Source of the DNA: Trichosphaerium sp. ATCC 40318
Taxonomy: Eukaryota > Discosea > Flabellinia > Trichosidae
Length of the DNA: 64,000 bases
Assembly (NCBI GenBank): GCA_038496445.1
Contig: JALMLS010000304.1
Location: 543,501-607,500 of the forward strand
Direction of reading: 5' to 3'
Shown one piece after another: positions 33,462 to 45,353 of the stretch. The notes beneath the pieces were generated by a model that was not told the origin of the DNA, did not search any database, and saw nothing but the letters and a program-made list of their open reading frames with translations. How positions within the stretch are numbered: the stretch's first letter is position 1; each line of letters opens with the position of its first letter. The position numbers and the translations under genes were made by a program.

Positions 33462-34957
33462 TTAGTTTAAATCTTTCTGTTTGAGTTTGTACAAAAATTC
33501 GTCAACTGTGTCTTTAGAAGTAAAGACTTTAAGCTTAGCCTTGTACTTAGAGAGTTGCGAGTCTGTTTTTTTATCTAAGCCAAGCAGCATATCCCTTCTT
33601 TCTCTATTGCTAACGTCGTTGACAGCTTCATTCCACTCCTGTTCATTAGCATCTATGAGCTTGCAAGCTAGAGATGTAGCTCCTACGGCGTCGTTGTGTG
33701 GCAACCAATAAGTTTTCTCTGAGTGCCTTAGCTGTTGTAATTGTTTACCGCATAGCGTGCGTGTGGCTGCTTGAAACTGTTCAAGCATTATGTAAAATTC
33801 GCTTGCAGTAAACTAGAATAATTAGTCAAATAAAGGTAAAGCAATGAGGTAATACTAACCTTTCCTTTCTTCATGAAATCTATGCCTTGCTTGTATCCAA
33901 TTATCGTAGATACACGGTGTAGGGTTTGAGGATGTTCAAGAGCCCATAGACACTCCTAGAACATTGTAAATAATGGTCACTCGTATAAGTAACCATACGT
34001 TTAACAGTCCTTTTTGAAGCATGAGTTCACATCTGAAATCTAGCTTTTCATACAACATGAGCCTAGGGTTGTTAAAATGGCGTCTTCTCGCACTTTGTAC
34101 CTTGGCAAACATAGTCCAAATTCTCTAATGTCGAATTGTGCCTGCTTCTCTGTTACCCTATTAGATGTATCGAAAGCAAAGCCTCGCTCTGCCAATTCCA
34201 AATAACGCGCTAGTCTAATCCAATTATTTGTACCGACATCACAATCTGTCCACCCTTTGTAGGAGTGTAGTTGAGCTAAGCTATTATTTAGAGTAAGTAA
34301 GATGTATAGTGTTCTATAGAACCTTTTATCCCATCCAACCTGCTTTGCGTGTTGCATGATAGCCTCATTTCGCACCTTGTCTCTCTGCCGAGTCAGCACT
34401 ACCAGAAAAAAAACGGAAACGTACAGGTGGGAGGCGCTCCTCGACTTTAGAATGAAGTAAGGAATCGACATACAACGCTGAGCCACCAGCTACGATTGGT
34501 AGCTTGCCTCTCTGAACAATATCGTTTATAACTGAAGTTGCCCGTGTCATAAATTGACCTGCCGAGAAATCCTTGTGTGGCGTTACAAAAGTATGTACAA
34601 ACTCAACTTACGGTTTCTCTGGAAGTATTTCTAAGGTCTATGATATCTTGCATGTGTATTGGAGCAATCTGTGATTTCAGTTTATTCGTCCCAATGCTTA
34701 GGTGCTTGTACACCTACCAAATTAGATGTTACACTATATGTCGCGTAGATTACCTTCGTACTATCAGCTACAACAATTTCAGCTCTATCAGACAATGCTT
34801 GGGCAATTAACACTGCACCAAGGCCTTTGCCGGCGCTGGTCGGTCCTTTTATCGCCACCACCTTTGGGCGCGCTGTTGAGGTACTTCTGGCTGTAAACCG
34901 ACATGTCACACCTCTACTCTCAAAACAGACTGACGGCGTTACGCATTTACTCAGCAT
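33462..34957 (-). CDS. tRNA dimethylallyltransferase (MiaA/TRIT1/MOD5 family)
   Basis: From ATG 34957 the leader (MLSKCVTPSVCFESRGV) is rich in Arg/Ser/Thr and could target mitochondria. KVVAIKGPTSAGKG follows as the P-loop. After an intron, the exons read IVVADSTKVYKHLSIGTNK, the DSxxVY..xxIGT motif of the family. DFSAGQFMTRATSVIND and KLPIVAGGSALYVDSLL are the substrate-binding strings. A central dimethylallyl-tRNA region follows, with GWTDCDVGTNNWIRLARYLE and SNRVTEKQ. A C-terminal basic tail (EKTYWLPHND onwards) ends LKQKDLN at 33462. It prenylates A37 of UNN-decoding tRNAs. The region corresponding to VPHHLID reads IAPIHMQDIID, so that His-rich motif is diverged. Confidence 0.85.
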
Positions 34958-35094
34958 CAACGTGTATAACAGACTTGACCAAACAAAACAAACGCAAATG
35001 TCATTACGCCACAACCATTTTAGTCGTGTTTTTTTTTTTACAATGCGTTCTGTGTTAATAATACAGGGCAGTAGGATGTTAGTAGTGCTGTCAT
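34958..35094. promoter_or_regulatory. Short spacer between EB1 stop and tRNA-modification gene start
   Basis: About 137 bp separate the two minus-strand genes and must hold the EB1 3' end and the downstream promoter. A T-rich tract lies at about 35027-35040. Confidence 0.4.
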
Positions 35095-36278
35095 CTATGC
35101 ATCCGCCTGAACAGTATTTCTGTTTTCTTGATCATCATCTTGTCTGTACCTGGACAATTGTTAGAAAGCGTAACGAGTAAGAACACGGGACGCACAAAAT
35201 TTGTTGTATTTGCTCAATGATCTTTCCAGATTCGAGTTTGGCGGTATTCTCGTCTTGAGTATAAATTTCGATGTCTCGCAATCTATCGTAATAAAAAATT
35301 GAGTCTTTTTCTAATCTGTCGATGTCAATTTTGGCCTGAGCCAGTTGTAGACGCAATTTCTGTACTTCAGCTACATAGGGTTAGACACAAACATAATAAA
35401 AGCAAAATTTTACCACTTGAGTCTGATTTTTTTAGTTTATCAGAGTTGGTGCGAGTTGATAGAGGCTGGCGAGCAGGACGACGTGCGGCTCTAGTTTGAG
35501 GTGCAGGCTTGCTTTGAGTTCTAGTTTGGGAGGCTCTAGTTGTACGAGAGGAGCGAGCAGGCTTGGATGATCCCACTGCCACTTTAGCAGCTCTACAAAG
35601 GAGCATTAGATATAGCTTTACTAGCGAACAGTGACATACTTGCGTCTTGCGACTGCGTCATATGGAGTGCCATCATAGTTTGCCTCAAAATATCTTTTGA
35701 ACCACTGGAGAAATTCGAGGTTGTCTTGGTATTTGCCTTCAATCAATTTGCTCACTGGTACATTCTAGGGGTAATGAAACGGTATTGCGATATCGATTAC
35801 GCACTTTATCAATTCCATGCTGTTTTAATAGCCGTTGCACAATTTTCCAGTTAGGAACGTACCTAACTGCGTCAGAGCTCGCAAGGCCTTAAATAATTTC
35901 AAAATTTAAAAAAGCCGCGTAAAAGAATACGCACTCATAATCACTAGACGCGTTGAAATCTGCTTTAGAGAGGCTAGCGCGACCTATTCTATACTTAATT
36001 CACAGCGCACGGGGTTGTCGTACCATCGGTCAAAGCGTCAAAAAATTGCACATACGCGGCAGCTACAACGATTTTAGATGCTACTTTGAGTTTGAAAAAA
36101 ATAACGGATTACCTGAGCAGAGTTGCTCAACCTTTGTATAATTCAGTTTCAGGAACCCATTCACCCACTTCAATAAGTCTGTACGACTCACGAAAAATGC
36201 ACCTTCCATCATGCCTTGTTTGCTGTTAGATTCGCCTTATAATACACCCAAGACAGCCTTACCAAAGTTAGCGTTCAT
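35095..36278 (-). CDS. EB1: EB1/MAPRE microtubule plus-end-tracking protein
   Basis: ATG 36278 gives MNANF, then a 27-nt intron, then [20 protein letters not shown] and [14 protein letters not shown], the EB1 calponin-homology domain. [10 protein letters not shown] follows after another intron. Next come [18 protein letters not shown] and [18 protein letters not shown], which are diagnostic. A basic Ser/Thr/Arg linker ([20 protein letters not shown]) comes before a coiled coil and the EBH motif [14 protein letters not shown], ending ADA then TAG at 35095-35097. It binds growing microtubule ends and recruits CAP-Gly and SxIP partners. No C-terminal EEY/F motif is present, so CAP-Gly binding through the tail is unlikely. 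Confidence 0.92.
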
Positions 36279-36533
36279 CTTGTTAGTTTTAGATATCTAC
36301 GGATGCGTTGTAGCGTCAAAAGTTTTGAAAAGATTACTTCGCGGGAAATAGTTTAAGTCAGACTTCACCAAATAGCTTTGTTGGCCATATTTTGTAGTTT
36401 TTAACAATCATGTCAAACAGTGGACATTCCGTTTACCCTTTATTAACTTTATTGCTTTTAAGCGCCAAATTTTACCGCCAATTTTAAGCTACTCACTACT
36501 AACAACAACAGCTCTTCATCTCTATCTCTAGCA
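36279..36533. promoter_or_regulatory. Bidirectional promoter region between EB1 and a small coiled-coil gene
   Basis: About 255 bp separate two divergent start codons. The stretch is AT-rich with no open frame. Co-regulation of the pair is possible but only inferred. Confidence 0.4.
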
Positions 36534-36960
36534 ATGTCCAAACCTTTGACTGACGCCACCAACACCGTAATCGAAGTACCACTTCGTAGAACCCCAAGAA
36601 AGACAAAGCCTGCCATCCAAGTGCGCATGGAAAGCAGCCCAAAGTCTAAATATTCAAAAACACCTGAACAAGTAAAACAACGCTTGGAGTCCGCTGAAAA
36701 GCGCCGCAAGGTAAACCAATGCTATTCACAGCGTCGCTCTAACTCTAGTAGAACTTGGAAGCACAAAAGGCCGCCAGAGCCCGCCAAGAAGTTGAGTTCG
36801 CCAAAGAAAGAGGTCGTCAAAACAGAGAGATCCAAAAGTACGTAAACAACATCGTTTTACGCGAGTTACTTATTCTCATAGATTGAGAAACACACCAAGC
36901 AAGGTTGAGCGCCCAAAACGCGTATTTGGTAAAGAAGATCTTCCTACTGTAAACTTGTAA
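36534..36960 (+). CDS. Small basic coiled-coil protein (stathmin-like texture)
   Basis: From ATG 36534 the protein reads IEVPLRRTPRKTKPAIQV, then SSPKSKYSKTPEQVKQRLES and AEKRRK. Removing a roughly 43-nt intron that ends TAG|AAC continues as NLEAQKAARARQEVEFAKER and GRQNREIQK. The last exon gives LRNTPSKVERPKRVFG and ends DLPTVNL with TAA at 36958-36960. It is highly charged, with an N-terminal SP/TP-rich part and one long helix. The EB1 gene is divergent and adjacent, so a cytoskeletal job is tempting, but no family match is certain. Confidence 0.6.
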
Positions 36961-37283
36961 ACTATAAGCTTTTGTTTAAACTAAAACTGTTTTATTCCCT
37001 CTCTTTGTTGTTATTCTCGCTTTGTTGCTCGATACGTTGATTATTAAAACATTATTTGCGCCCAACGCAGCGCGGTTTCCAAAATGGCGCGCTTTTTACC
37101 TGAATCACAGGCACTACGCGCCAATTGAATTATTATGTCGCTTTTCACAATACACAAATCTTGCTCGCATAAAACAGCCGGAACCAATGTTGTATTGGTA
37201 TAGTATACAATATTTTACATACAAACATACAAGTTACATTGCTAGACTACGTCGGTGACTTCTGTTACAATCTTGATTAATTT
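36961..37283. other. Intergenic gap between convergent genes
   Basis: This AT-rich 3' flanking sequence separates the small coiled-coil gene from the ATAD2-like gene. The open frame at 37022-37258 has no recognisable features. Confidence 0.4.
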
Positions 37284-40200
37284 CTAAAAACGAGTTAGTT
37301 TACAACTATGCTTTGGGTTCAATACCTTCAATAAAGCTAACTTTTGACACTCAAACCTGGCACGCATGATTTCTTGCATTGCACGAACTCTCAACTTTTG
37401 TAGAGTGTCTACATTGACGCCCTCAGTTTTGCGTATTAGATGAGTCTGGAACTTCTCGAGCGCTTTAGCATTAACTTGTAGTTTCGGCACGATGACTTCT
37501 TCCTCAGATATCTCCTCCATCTCTTCCTCAACGACATCTAGAAAATTGGTGTAAGCACACAAAAAATAAATAGACGAATCCAATTGAAACTTTGAAATGC
37601 CTGGTCTGCAAGAACGTACTTAGTTCTGGTGGTGGTCTACACTTTGGACAAAACCAATCGCCTTTAGGAATGCTATCCAATGCAGGGCTCATGCAATACA
37701 TATGATATCCCTTATCACACTCATCACACAATAGCATACTTTCCTCATTCTCCATGCTACCACATTTCTCGCATGCCTAAGGTTGAATAAGCAACTCAAT
37801 AACATTAAACCGAAGGTTAGTGCTTACTTTCATTAGCAATAGATATGAAGGAACTTTTATGGCGAGTTGCTCCTTTGGATGTTCAACTTCAGGTTCAGGT
37901 TCAGGTTCAAGCATAATGATATCATTTGATTCACCGTCGCCGTTAACCTCACCATCTTCTTCGTCAGAGTTAGAGTTAGACTCGATTTTTCTACGTTTAG
38001 CTTTGTCCCCTCTAGAGTCACCATTGCTCATACGTTTGCGCACACGAGAAATAACTGTGCTAGGTTTTTTAGGAGACTCAGTATTACCGTTCCTTGGTCT
38101 CCAAGTTCTACCTAATGTAGACATTAGACAATTCATTTCTTGTGTATTAAAAAAAAACGTGCCATTCTCTCGTTCAACCTTTTTACCACGAGGAATTAAA
38201 CCTCTAGTTTTAATGCGCTCGCATTCCTTTAATAGGTCAGGCGATATTTTTTCTATGTAGCCAATGATGTCATCAGCTAATTCACTTGCCTGGAGAAAAA
38301 CGTGTAAGTATGTTTAAATATCGATAGAGTGTGGTACTACGTACACGGTAAAAGTAAGGTGAATCGTCTCGTTGTTTGATCTTATCAAAGTAATTGATGT
38401 TGTTGCGGACTAATAAGTTAATATCGTCCAAGTACGGAGCCAACGTGTTGTAGAAATGTTGATCTATGCGTTTTTGAATCAACGTAAGATCAATTGGTTC
38501 TTGCACAAGGTCATAATAATCCCTGTACTTCATAGCATCCTATTCACAACTTTAAAATGCTATAGACAAAGATATCCGACTTACAACTGGTTTAAAGAAA
38601 ATGCGGTATTTATGCTCTTTTCTCAGTTCGTCCATAATTTCGCGAAGTATACGACGGAACTGTCGTAGCGTATCACTGAGGAATGTCAATTCAATAAAAA
38701 AAAGTTCATGTGTAACGTACTTGTCTCTACGCTTCATTTCTCCTTCACCTTCAGGTGTAAGTTTAAGCTCGTTTGTTGGTACCATTGGCAATGGAGCAAG
38801 CTTTTTATGCTTTTTCTTCGTTTTCACGTATGGTGTATTTATCTCACGAATTAGAGACTCGAAATATTGCTTACGGCTCTCCTGGTAAGAGTGAGTCATT
38901 GCGCTAGACAACATGTGTTTTTTTACCTCGGAAACAGGCGATAGCTCAAAAGACGTTGCACCAATTAACCTCATGAGTTCCTGTGGCAATTCACCGCAAG
39001 GAGCATCTGCGGTGGCCAATAAAAATATTGGCGTGTTTGTAGAAAGATCTGCAATAAAATTGGATAACACCAGTCGCAAATCCGCAGAAGCCATGTGCCA
39101 CCTATAAAACAAGCGTCAGGTTACTTTAACAAGCATTACATCAAATAAGTACCATTGATTGGCTCTAGGCAAGTATAAAACTGAAGGAATCTGTCTCCAC
39201 GATTCCCGCAGCCTAGCAACTAAAACCTCAACAGCAGACTAGAAATGAAATGAGAATAACTGTATGAACTCATAATTTACGGCAAATAGCACAAGAATAA
39301 TAGGTTACTAAATTTAACGCACCCTAGCTACCGTGTCCGACAATAATTCGGACATTTCCACGGAGATTAATGGGAATTGTTCAAGCCTATGAAGAACTGC
39401 AGCGCCAACGGACGACTGTCCCATGTTCGCTGGACCATGAATCAAAAGAGTAGGTTTATATACAGGCATAGAATCTGTTACTAGCTTCCTAAACACATAA
39501 AGTAAGGTTTCTCATTTGCTTATTAGCTATGACGTACAAGTTCAGTGCCGTAGGTTCAGCATCGGGTTTGCATTTCTTAATTTCGTGAGTAGCATCATCG
39601 TCCATTAACAATACTGGGAATACTTCACTTGCAATCTTACAAATCGTATCAACGGCTTCTTTAAAGAGAGCATTCTCTTCAGGGAGAAGAGGCCTTGCAT
39701 GTGCAACAGAAGCGCGATGAGAGGCAGGTACAAGCACTATTTAGCGTGAGATAATTACAAATCAAAATCTATTCTTTCGTACACTTCATGGCTGTTTTGA
39801 AATCTGCTTTCGTTACGTTGATCTGTTTTACATCAATCTGTAGCTTGGCAGAACTTTTGTAGATTTGAGGGTAAGTACGTCTTACAGCGCATAAAGTTGC
39901 TTCGGAGCAAAGAGCTTTTAAATCAGCTCCGCAATAGCCAACACTTCTCTGTGCGATGTCATCACATAATAACCTTACACAAATATTAGTACACAATGGT
40001 AGCAACTTGGGATGCTTACGGTTCAATTGGAGGCTCCCATTGCTTAGTATTAATCTCGACAATTTTTCTGGATAGCTTGTTTAGAAACAGAGGGATGAAA
40101 ATAGCTGTACCTGCGAGCCTTCTTGTTAGGCAATCTAAAAAGAAATTCTCTATCAAATCTTCCAGGTCGTCTAGAAAAATAAGGTTAAAAAAAGATCAAT

Positions 40201-42075
40201 TGCCACAACGAACCTCAGAGCAGGATCTATGTGATCTATTCTATTGGTAGCTCCAATTACAACTACTTTGCCTATCAAAAGAATTTAGTACAAAAAAAAA
40301 ACTCGAATTGGGCGCATACCGCGTCTATCCAAGCCGTCCATCAACGCCAATAGCGTCGATACGATGGAGCTATGAATTTGGTCTTGTTTGCTTGACCTAA
40401 CTGGCGCTAATCCATCGATTTCGTCAAAAAATATGATAGAAGGTTGTGTTCTCTTTGCTTGCTCAAACAACAAGCGTAACTGACGTTCGGCTTCGCCGAC
40501 CCATTTACTCAATACATCAGCGCCTTTTCGCATATAAAAGGCGACACGCTGACCATACTATAGTATTCATGAGTATTACAGAGGCGACAAGAAAAAACGT
40601 ACCTGAGAACATTGATTGGCAAGAGCCCTCGCAACCAACGTTTTACCTTAAGGAATAAGCGTAATCCATCACGTGTGAAGCACGTACCAGTTCCCGGAGG
40701 ACCATAAAACAATACACCTCGAGGAGGATCAAGTGAAAAACGTTGAAATATATCAGGATACACTAAAGGGAACATTACCATCTCTTTCAACGCTCTAATA
40801 TGGTGATCCAACCCTCCTAGTTAAACCTATTAGACGCGCGAGATATTTACACCACTCACCAACAGACTCCCAAGTTATAGTTCTGTCAATCTTTACAGGT
40901 TGTATATCAGCTCTAACATGTTTGTCAATAAAGTTTCATTGTTATCTTATTTCGTACCTCCCACTTCCTCCATCATGGTACGGAAGTTGTTCACTAGCGT
41001 AATTTGGCATACTTCTCTTCTTCATTACAAAATCCTCAGAAGTTGAATCATCGTCACTCTGGCCCAAATTAAACCAAAATATCAAAAAAAAAAAAAGGAA
41101 AATAGTGTACAAATTTTTGAGGTTTTCTTCGCTTCCTCCTCTTTCCCTTTCTTGAGAAACTATGATACTGTCAATTCCTAAAATCTCTATATATTAAACG
41201 TACTGTGCATTGAGAATCTCCTTTGGAAGCTTGCTCCTTGTTAACCCTTCAGATTGGTAATTCAAAGGGTTGTATCGCTCAACTTGTTTTCTTTTTCGTG
41301 GCTTCTTTTTTTCGGGTTTTTTAGCGGTTGGAGTGCGATTTCGTAGTGGATAACGATGATGTGAATCGTCCGGGTACTCACATCGTTCATCCGAATCTGC
41401 TTCTGATGCAGAATATGAAGGAACTTGACCTGGGAGGTATGTATCGTCCTAGTTTTGGTTAAAATTGATCAATTGCAAATGTGTTCTTTGCCTCTGCAAT
41501 TGCTTCACTTTTGCTTGGTCCTTCTTTGCTCCGGCCTTCTTTGCTTGGACCTTCGTTGCTTGAGCTTTCTTTGCTTGATCCCTCTTTGCTTGAACTGCTC
41601 TTGGACTCATCTCCACTCATGCTGTCATTGGATTGAAGCTTTTGTTTCGGTGGAGTTGGGCGGTAACGAATCTTTCGCTTTGGTCGCTTTGGAGTAGAAG
41701 GCGGAGTAGGCTCTGCATACGATTTGGTGGTGTTGAGGCGAGTAGAGCGACGTCTTTGTGAGAGTTAAGAGAATATTTGCCGCGCTATTCACAACTTGCC
41801 TTTTAGGCGGTCCACGGCGAAATCCGCCCTGAACTTCGGCGTCTGCATCATTAGAACCGTTATCTGCACCGTCGACGCTGCCACTTTCATCTGAGTTCTA
41901 TTAAAGGTCACAAAACATAGTATAAACATATCGCAAGTGTATTGTATCAATAGCTATTTAAATTCATCGCATTGATTGAACGCAAATTTCTGTTGAAACA
42001 GCTATAGAAACACACTGGCGATATCGGTGGTTCACTTGCATAGTTCTCACTAAGATTTCTTGTACGTCTGGACAT
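37284..42075 (-). CDS. ATAD2/Yta7-like AAA ATPase with bromodomain and PHD finger
   Basis: The N-terminus (ATG 42075) is acidic/Ser/Lys-rich, with many SKEG and SSSNEG repeats (about 41650-41450). The first AAA domain (about 40860-39770) has VGGLDHHIRALKEMVMFPL, Walker A GPPGTG, WVGEAERQLRLLFEQA, Walker B IIFFDEIDGLAP and GATNRIDHIDPALR. A second, degenerate AAA domain has LLIHGPANMGQSS without the usual GK. A bromodomain-like segment (about 38660-38380) includes KYRDYYDLVQEPIDLTLIQK. Further C-terminal there is an acidic linker with a basic NLS-like block, then a PHD finger (SMLLCDECDKGYHMYCM, then WFCPKCRPP) at about 37760-37620. It should act as a histone chaperone or segregase on chromatin. 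The added PHD finger is unusual. Confidence 0.85.
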
Positions 42076-42293
42076 TTACTGCATAACCTCTTGTTTTGGC
42101 GTAATGACTACCGTGAACGAATTGTTTACTGTGGATTAGGTGTAAAATAGAAAACTTAAATGCTAACGATTATAAGGCAGAGTGAACGTGATTGCCGAAT
42201 TATGAAGCTCCACTACTGTTCGATGGCTTGTAAAGTGTAAACAGGTACTGACATACTAAAATACGCGACTGTAATCCAATTTACCCAGTCTGG

Positions 42294-44771
42294 ATGCGAA
42301 ATACCGTAAAGTTGGGCTATTGGAACCACAAAACGAACCAGCGGTCACAATTTGAGCGCGTGGGCGAATCGCTGCGGGTTACAACATTTGACCAATGGTA
42401 TACGCTCACGAAACAGTCTGTGCATTTAGCAGGTGGCGGTACCGTAATAAACAAGTGAGTGTCACCAAGTCTCAAACTAGTTTACCTAACAGGGAAATAG
42501 ATACAGTGGATCGCTCGCACGAGCTCTCAAGTCACTATATCCTACGTACGGTTGGGACGTATTTTCATTTAGGTACCAAAGTTTTTGAGTTGTATTTTGA
42601 TTGGCCGTACTAATTGTGAGTACATTAGAGCTGCACCTCAAAGTCATTGGCTCAACAAAGAAAATCAATTAACAAGATTAAATGACGTTGGAGAATCACT
42701 GAGTGTCAAAACTATTGATGAGTGGCAATCAGTGCCTTTGTTTAAAATGGAAAACTTATTCTCTTCACTGATTGGCCGGTATAATTGCTCTTATTATCTA
42801 TCCGCACGTTCTAATACTTTAGCCATGGGTCAGTTCCCAAGATGTTGCAGAATGTATACAGTCAATACACGTTCCATAAAAGCATAAACGAAATGAAACC
42901 TGTAAATAGTAACAAACATGACCCAAAACCAAATGGCTTGAATACCCTTGCAGAGTCTTACGGTATTAAGACTCTCGACTCTTGGTACACGTCAATGGAA
43001 GAACTTCCAGAGGAACACCATGATGCATACCAAGCGTACGTAAGCTATTTTAATTTAGTACTAAGATATTAGGATAGTCGTCACAAGTTAGTTCATACGT
43101 TAAAGACCACCTATCCAGAATTCAAATGGAAACAAACAAAATTCGAGTATGTTCACCTACCAACTTTTATAATACTCATGTTTCCAGATGGGTTCCGCCA
43201 AGACCGGAAGATGTTAGAAAGCATCGAATAAAATTTGGTGTAATTGCTGAAGAATTAGGCTTAAAAATTTTGGATAATTGGACTTCGGTTGTTAACACAG
43301 CCCAGCAACACTTAGCTCTTTGGCGCATAATACGAAGGTGCTGGGTTGTATAAATTATAAGTGTAGCTGACAAATCAGATATTATAAGGGTGTATTATAT
43401 GACGCAGTGTCAACAATTTATTCAGAACACAAGTGGCATCCACTTGATTTCAAGTAAGTATTTAAATGAGTCTCATACCGCGATTTACGTTGATAGAAAA
43501 GACAAGTGGGGTTGGGATGCATCGAAACATAAAGAGTATCTCGACAAAACTGCAGAGAGGCTTGATATAAAAGAGTTTGAAGAATTTTCTCAAGTGGGAC
43601 ATACATTACTGAAGGAAATGGGTTGTGCTCACATTATTCAAAGGTTGAATAATTCATATCGTAATGTGTTTAACTTTTTATTGTAAGGTATAATGGCTCC
43701 GTTTCCGCGACTTTGGCAACACTCTTTCCTGAGTACCAACAACCCTTTGGGTTTAGGTAATAAAATTTTGATGTAGTTGCAACGTAATTAAAGAGTGTGT
43801 AGGAGTGCACAAACACCAGCCAAAAAGATTATTCGCAAGTGCGTGCAAGCACTTTGGGTTTTTTTGTAATTTGGTCTTAGGTACAGAAAAGTAAAATTTT
43901 GGGATCTGCCAGAAAATGTTGAGGCGTTCATGCGCAAACTAGAACTCAAGCTATCGATCAAGAAACCAGATGCATGGTAGATACCAGATTTGTCTTACAA
44001 TACTGATATTTGTAGGTATCGTATCTCGGTTGATGAGATTCGAAAGGCAGGAGGTAGCGCCGTGTTACCTCGTTTCAAACGTGCTTTGCAGATTTTACAT
44101 CCAGAAAGAAACTGGGACTTGCAAAGCGTAAAGCATTTACAAGCAAAAAAGACAAAGCAATGGCACGTCATTGTGTATCACTCTATTTGCTTATAATAAC
44201 AGGTACTTGATCGAATGCGTCAAGATGATATTTTCCGATGTTGTCATAATAGAGGAACACACGATAGACGTTAGGGAGAAGAGCGGTAACCTGATTAAAC
44301 TGGATATATTTATTCCAGCTTACAATTTGGCGCTTGAATATCAGGGTACATTTTTGTCTGCAACCTCAGTGACTAATCTCGTACAAAGGGGAACAACACT
44401 TTCACGCTGTGTTCCCAACGGCAGCTGTACCAGAAGTAATCAGTATGCTCGATATCGAAAAAGCACAGCTTTGCGAAAATGCTGGTACGTTATTTATTAG
44501 TTAAAACAATGCTCACACGCGTAGGTATTCATTTGGTACCAATACCATATTGGTGGGATGGTACTGATTGTTACAACGAAGTGTTCTCACTAACGATACT
44601 CTAGGAGACACAAGCAGCGTAGCGGCAACGATTAAATACTACTGCCCTTGGCTTTCCTTTTTAAAGAGTTCAACACAGCCTCTGTTGTCGCCCGAAAACG
44701 ACAAGTTTTATGAAAAATCTGGTACGCAACCAACGAGTGCTAAAAATGATTCTTGCGTAACACTCGCGTAG
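42294..44771 (+). CDS. WY/YPxxxW-repeat protein with C-terminal restriction-endonuclease-like domain
   Basis: ATG 42294 begins a series of modules of the same kind as the gene at 31634. The first reads LGYWNHKTNQRSQFERVGES, FDQWYTLTKQSV, GGGTVI, then SLARALKSLYPTYGW. Further copies lie at about 42640-42850 (SHWLNKENQLTRL, IDEWQSVPL), 42890-43170 (GLNTLAESYGIKTLDSWYT), 43190-43370 (VIAEELGLKILDNW) and 43490-43770. The region 44010-44140 has a shortened copy ending LHPERNW. The C-terminus (44200-44771) reads IIEEHTIDVREKSGNLIKLD, then IFIPAYNLALEYQGEQHF, with the last words joined across an intron, and GIHLVPIPYWWDG. The D...E-x-Q-G and following His resemble the active site of PD-(D/E)XK or Vsr/RAP-like nucleases. 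The function is unknown. Confidence 0.65.
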
Positions 44772-45353
44772 AAAAAACCAAACGGAAAATAATGTCGCCC
44801 TCCTTTGCTGCTACGATGTAATATGTTGTTTCTTTCCACGTACTGCACTTCCACGAGCACTTCTAAATTAGGTTTACTGCGTTTTGGTACAAATCACACT
44901 CGTTTACCAAAAACTCAAGTAGGCCTGGTTGTGTAATAATGTACGTTTTGTCTAAAAGTGCAGTTCTCATTCCTTTTTACAGCAAATCGCGTCATTTTTA
45001 TATCCTTTGTCAGTTAATGTCAAAAAGATCACTGGCAATGCTCATAGTTCGCTACTACTCCTTTATAGCGCCTAAACGGCTTGAAGAAAATATCGGACTC
45101 ACTAAAAAAATCCTGATAACATTATTTTTTGGTACATTAACTGGTTTCGCAGCACCTACGAGTAGCATAATACCTCTTACTAAACAAGTACGTACTCTCA
45201 GCCTTCCGAACGTTTCATAGCTGTTTTTTTGTTAAAATCAGTTTTTAATGTGCTGAACTCCCTTTTTACGCCAAATATAAGGGTTTTTGCCAGCGGTTAA
45301 TCACTCCGAACACACAAGCGTATCTTTTTAATATTTAACTAACTCCTTGTAGA
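44772..45353 (+). other. Region with a possible small transmembrane protein gene
   Basis: A plus-strand frame from ATG 44791, spliced over about 44819-44870, or from ATG 44939, includes RSLAMLIVRYYSFIAPKRLE and then a hydrophobic helix KKILITLFFGTLTGFAAPTS, ending near 45190 at a GTACGT donor or at 45220. It may be a small mitochondrial or membrane protein. No family was recognised and the exon structure is not settled. Confidence 0.3.

Noticed and set aside
37820-38260. Plus-strand Gly/Ser-rich frame of 146 residues
   Set aside because: It is antisense to the acidic linker of the ATAD2-like protein.
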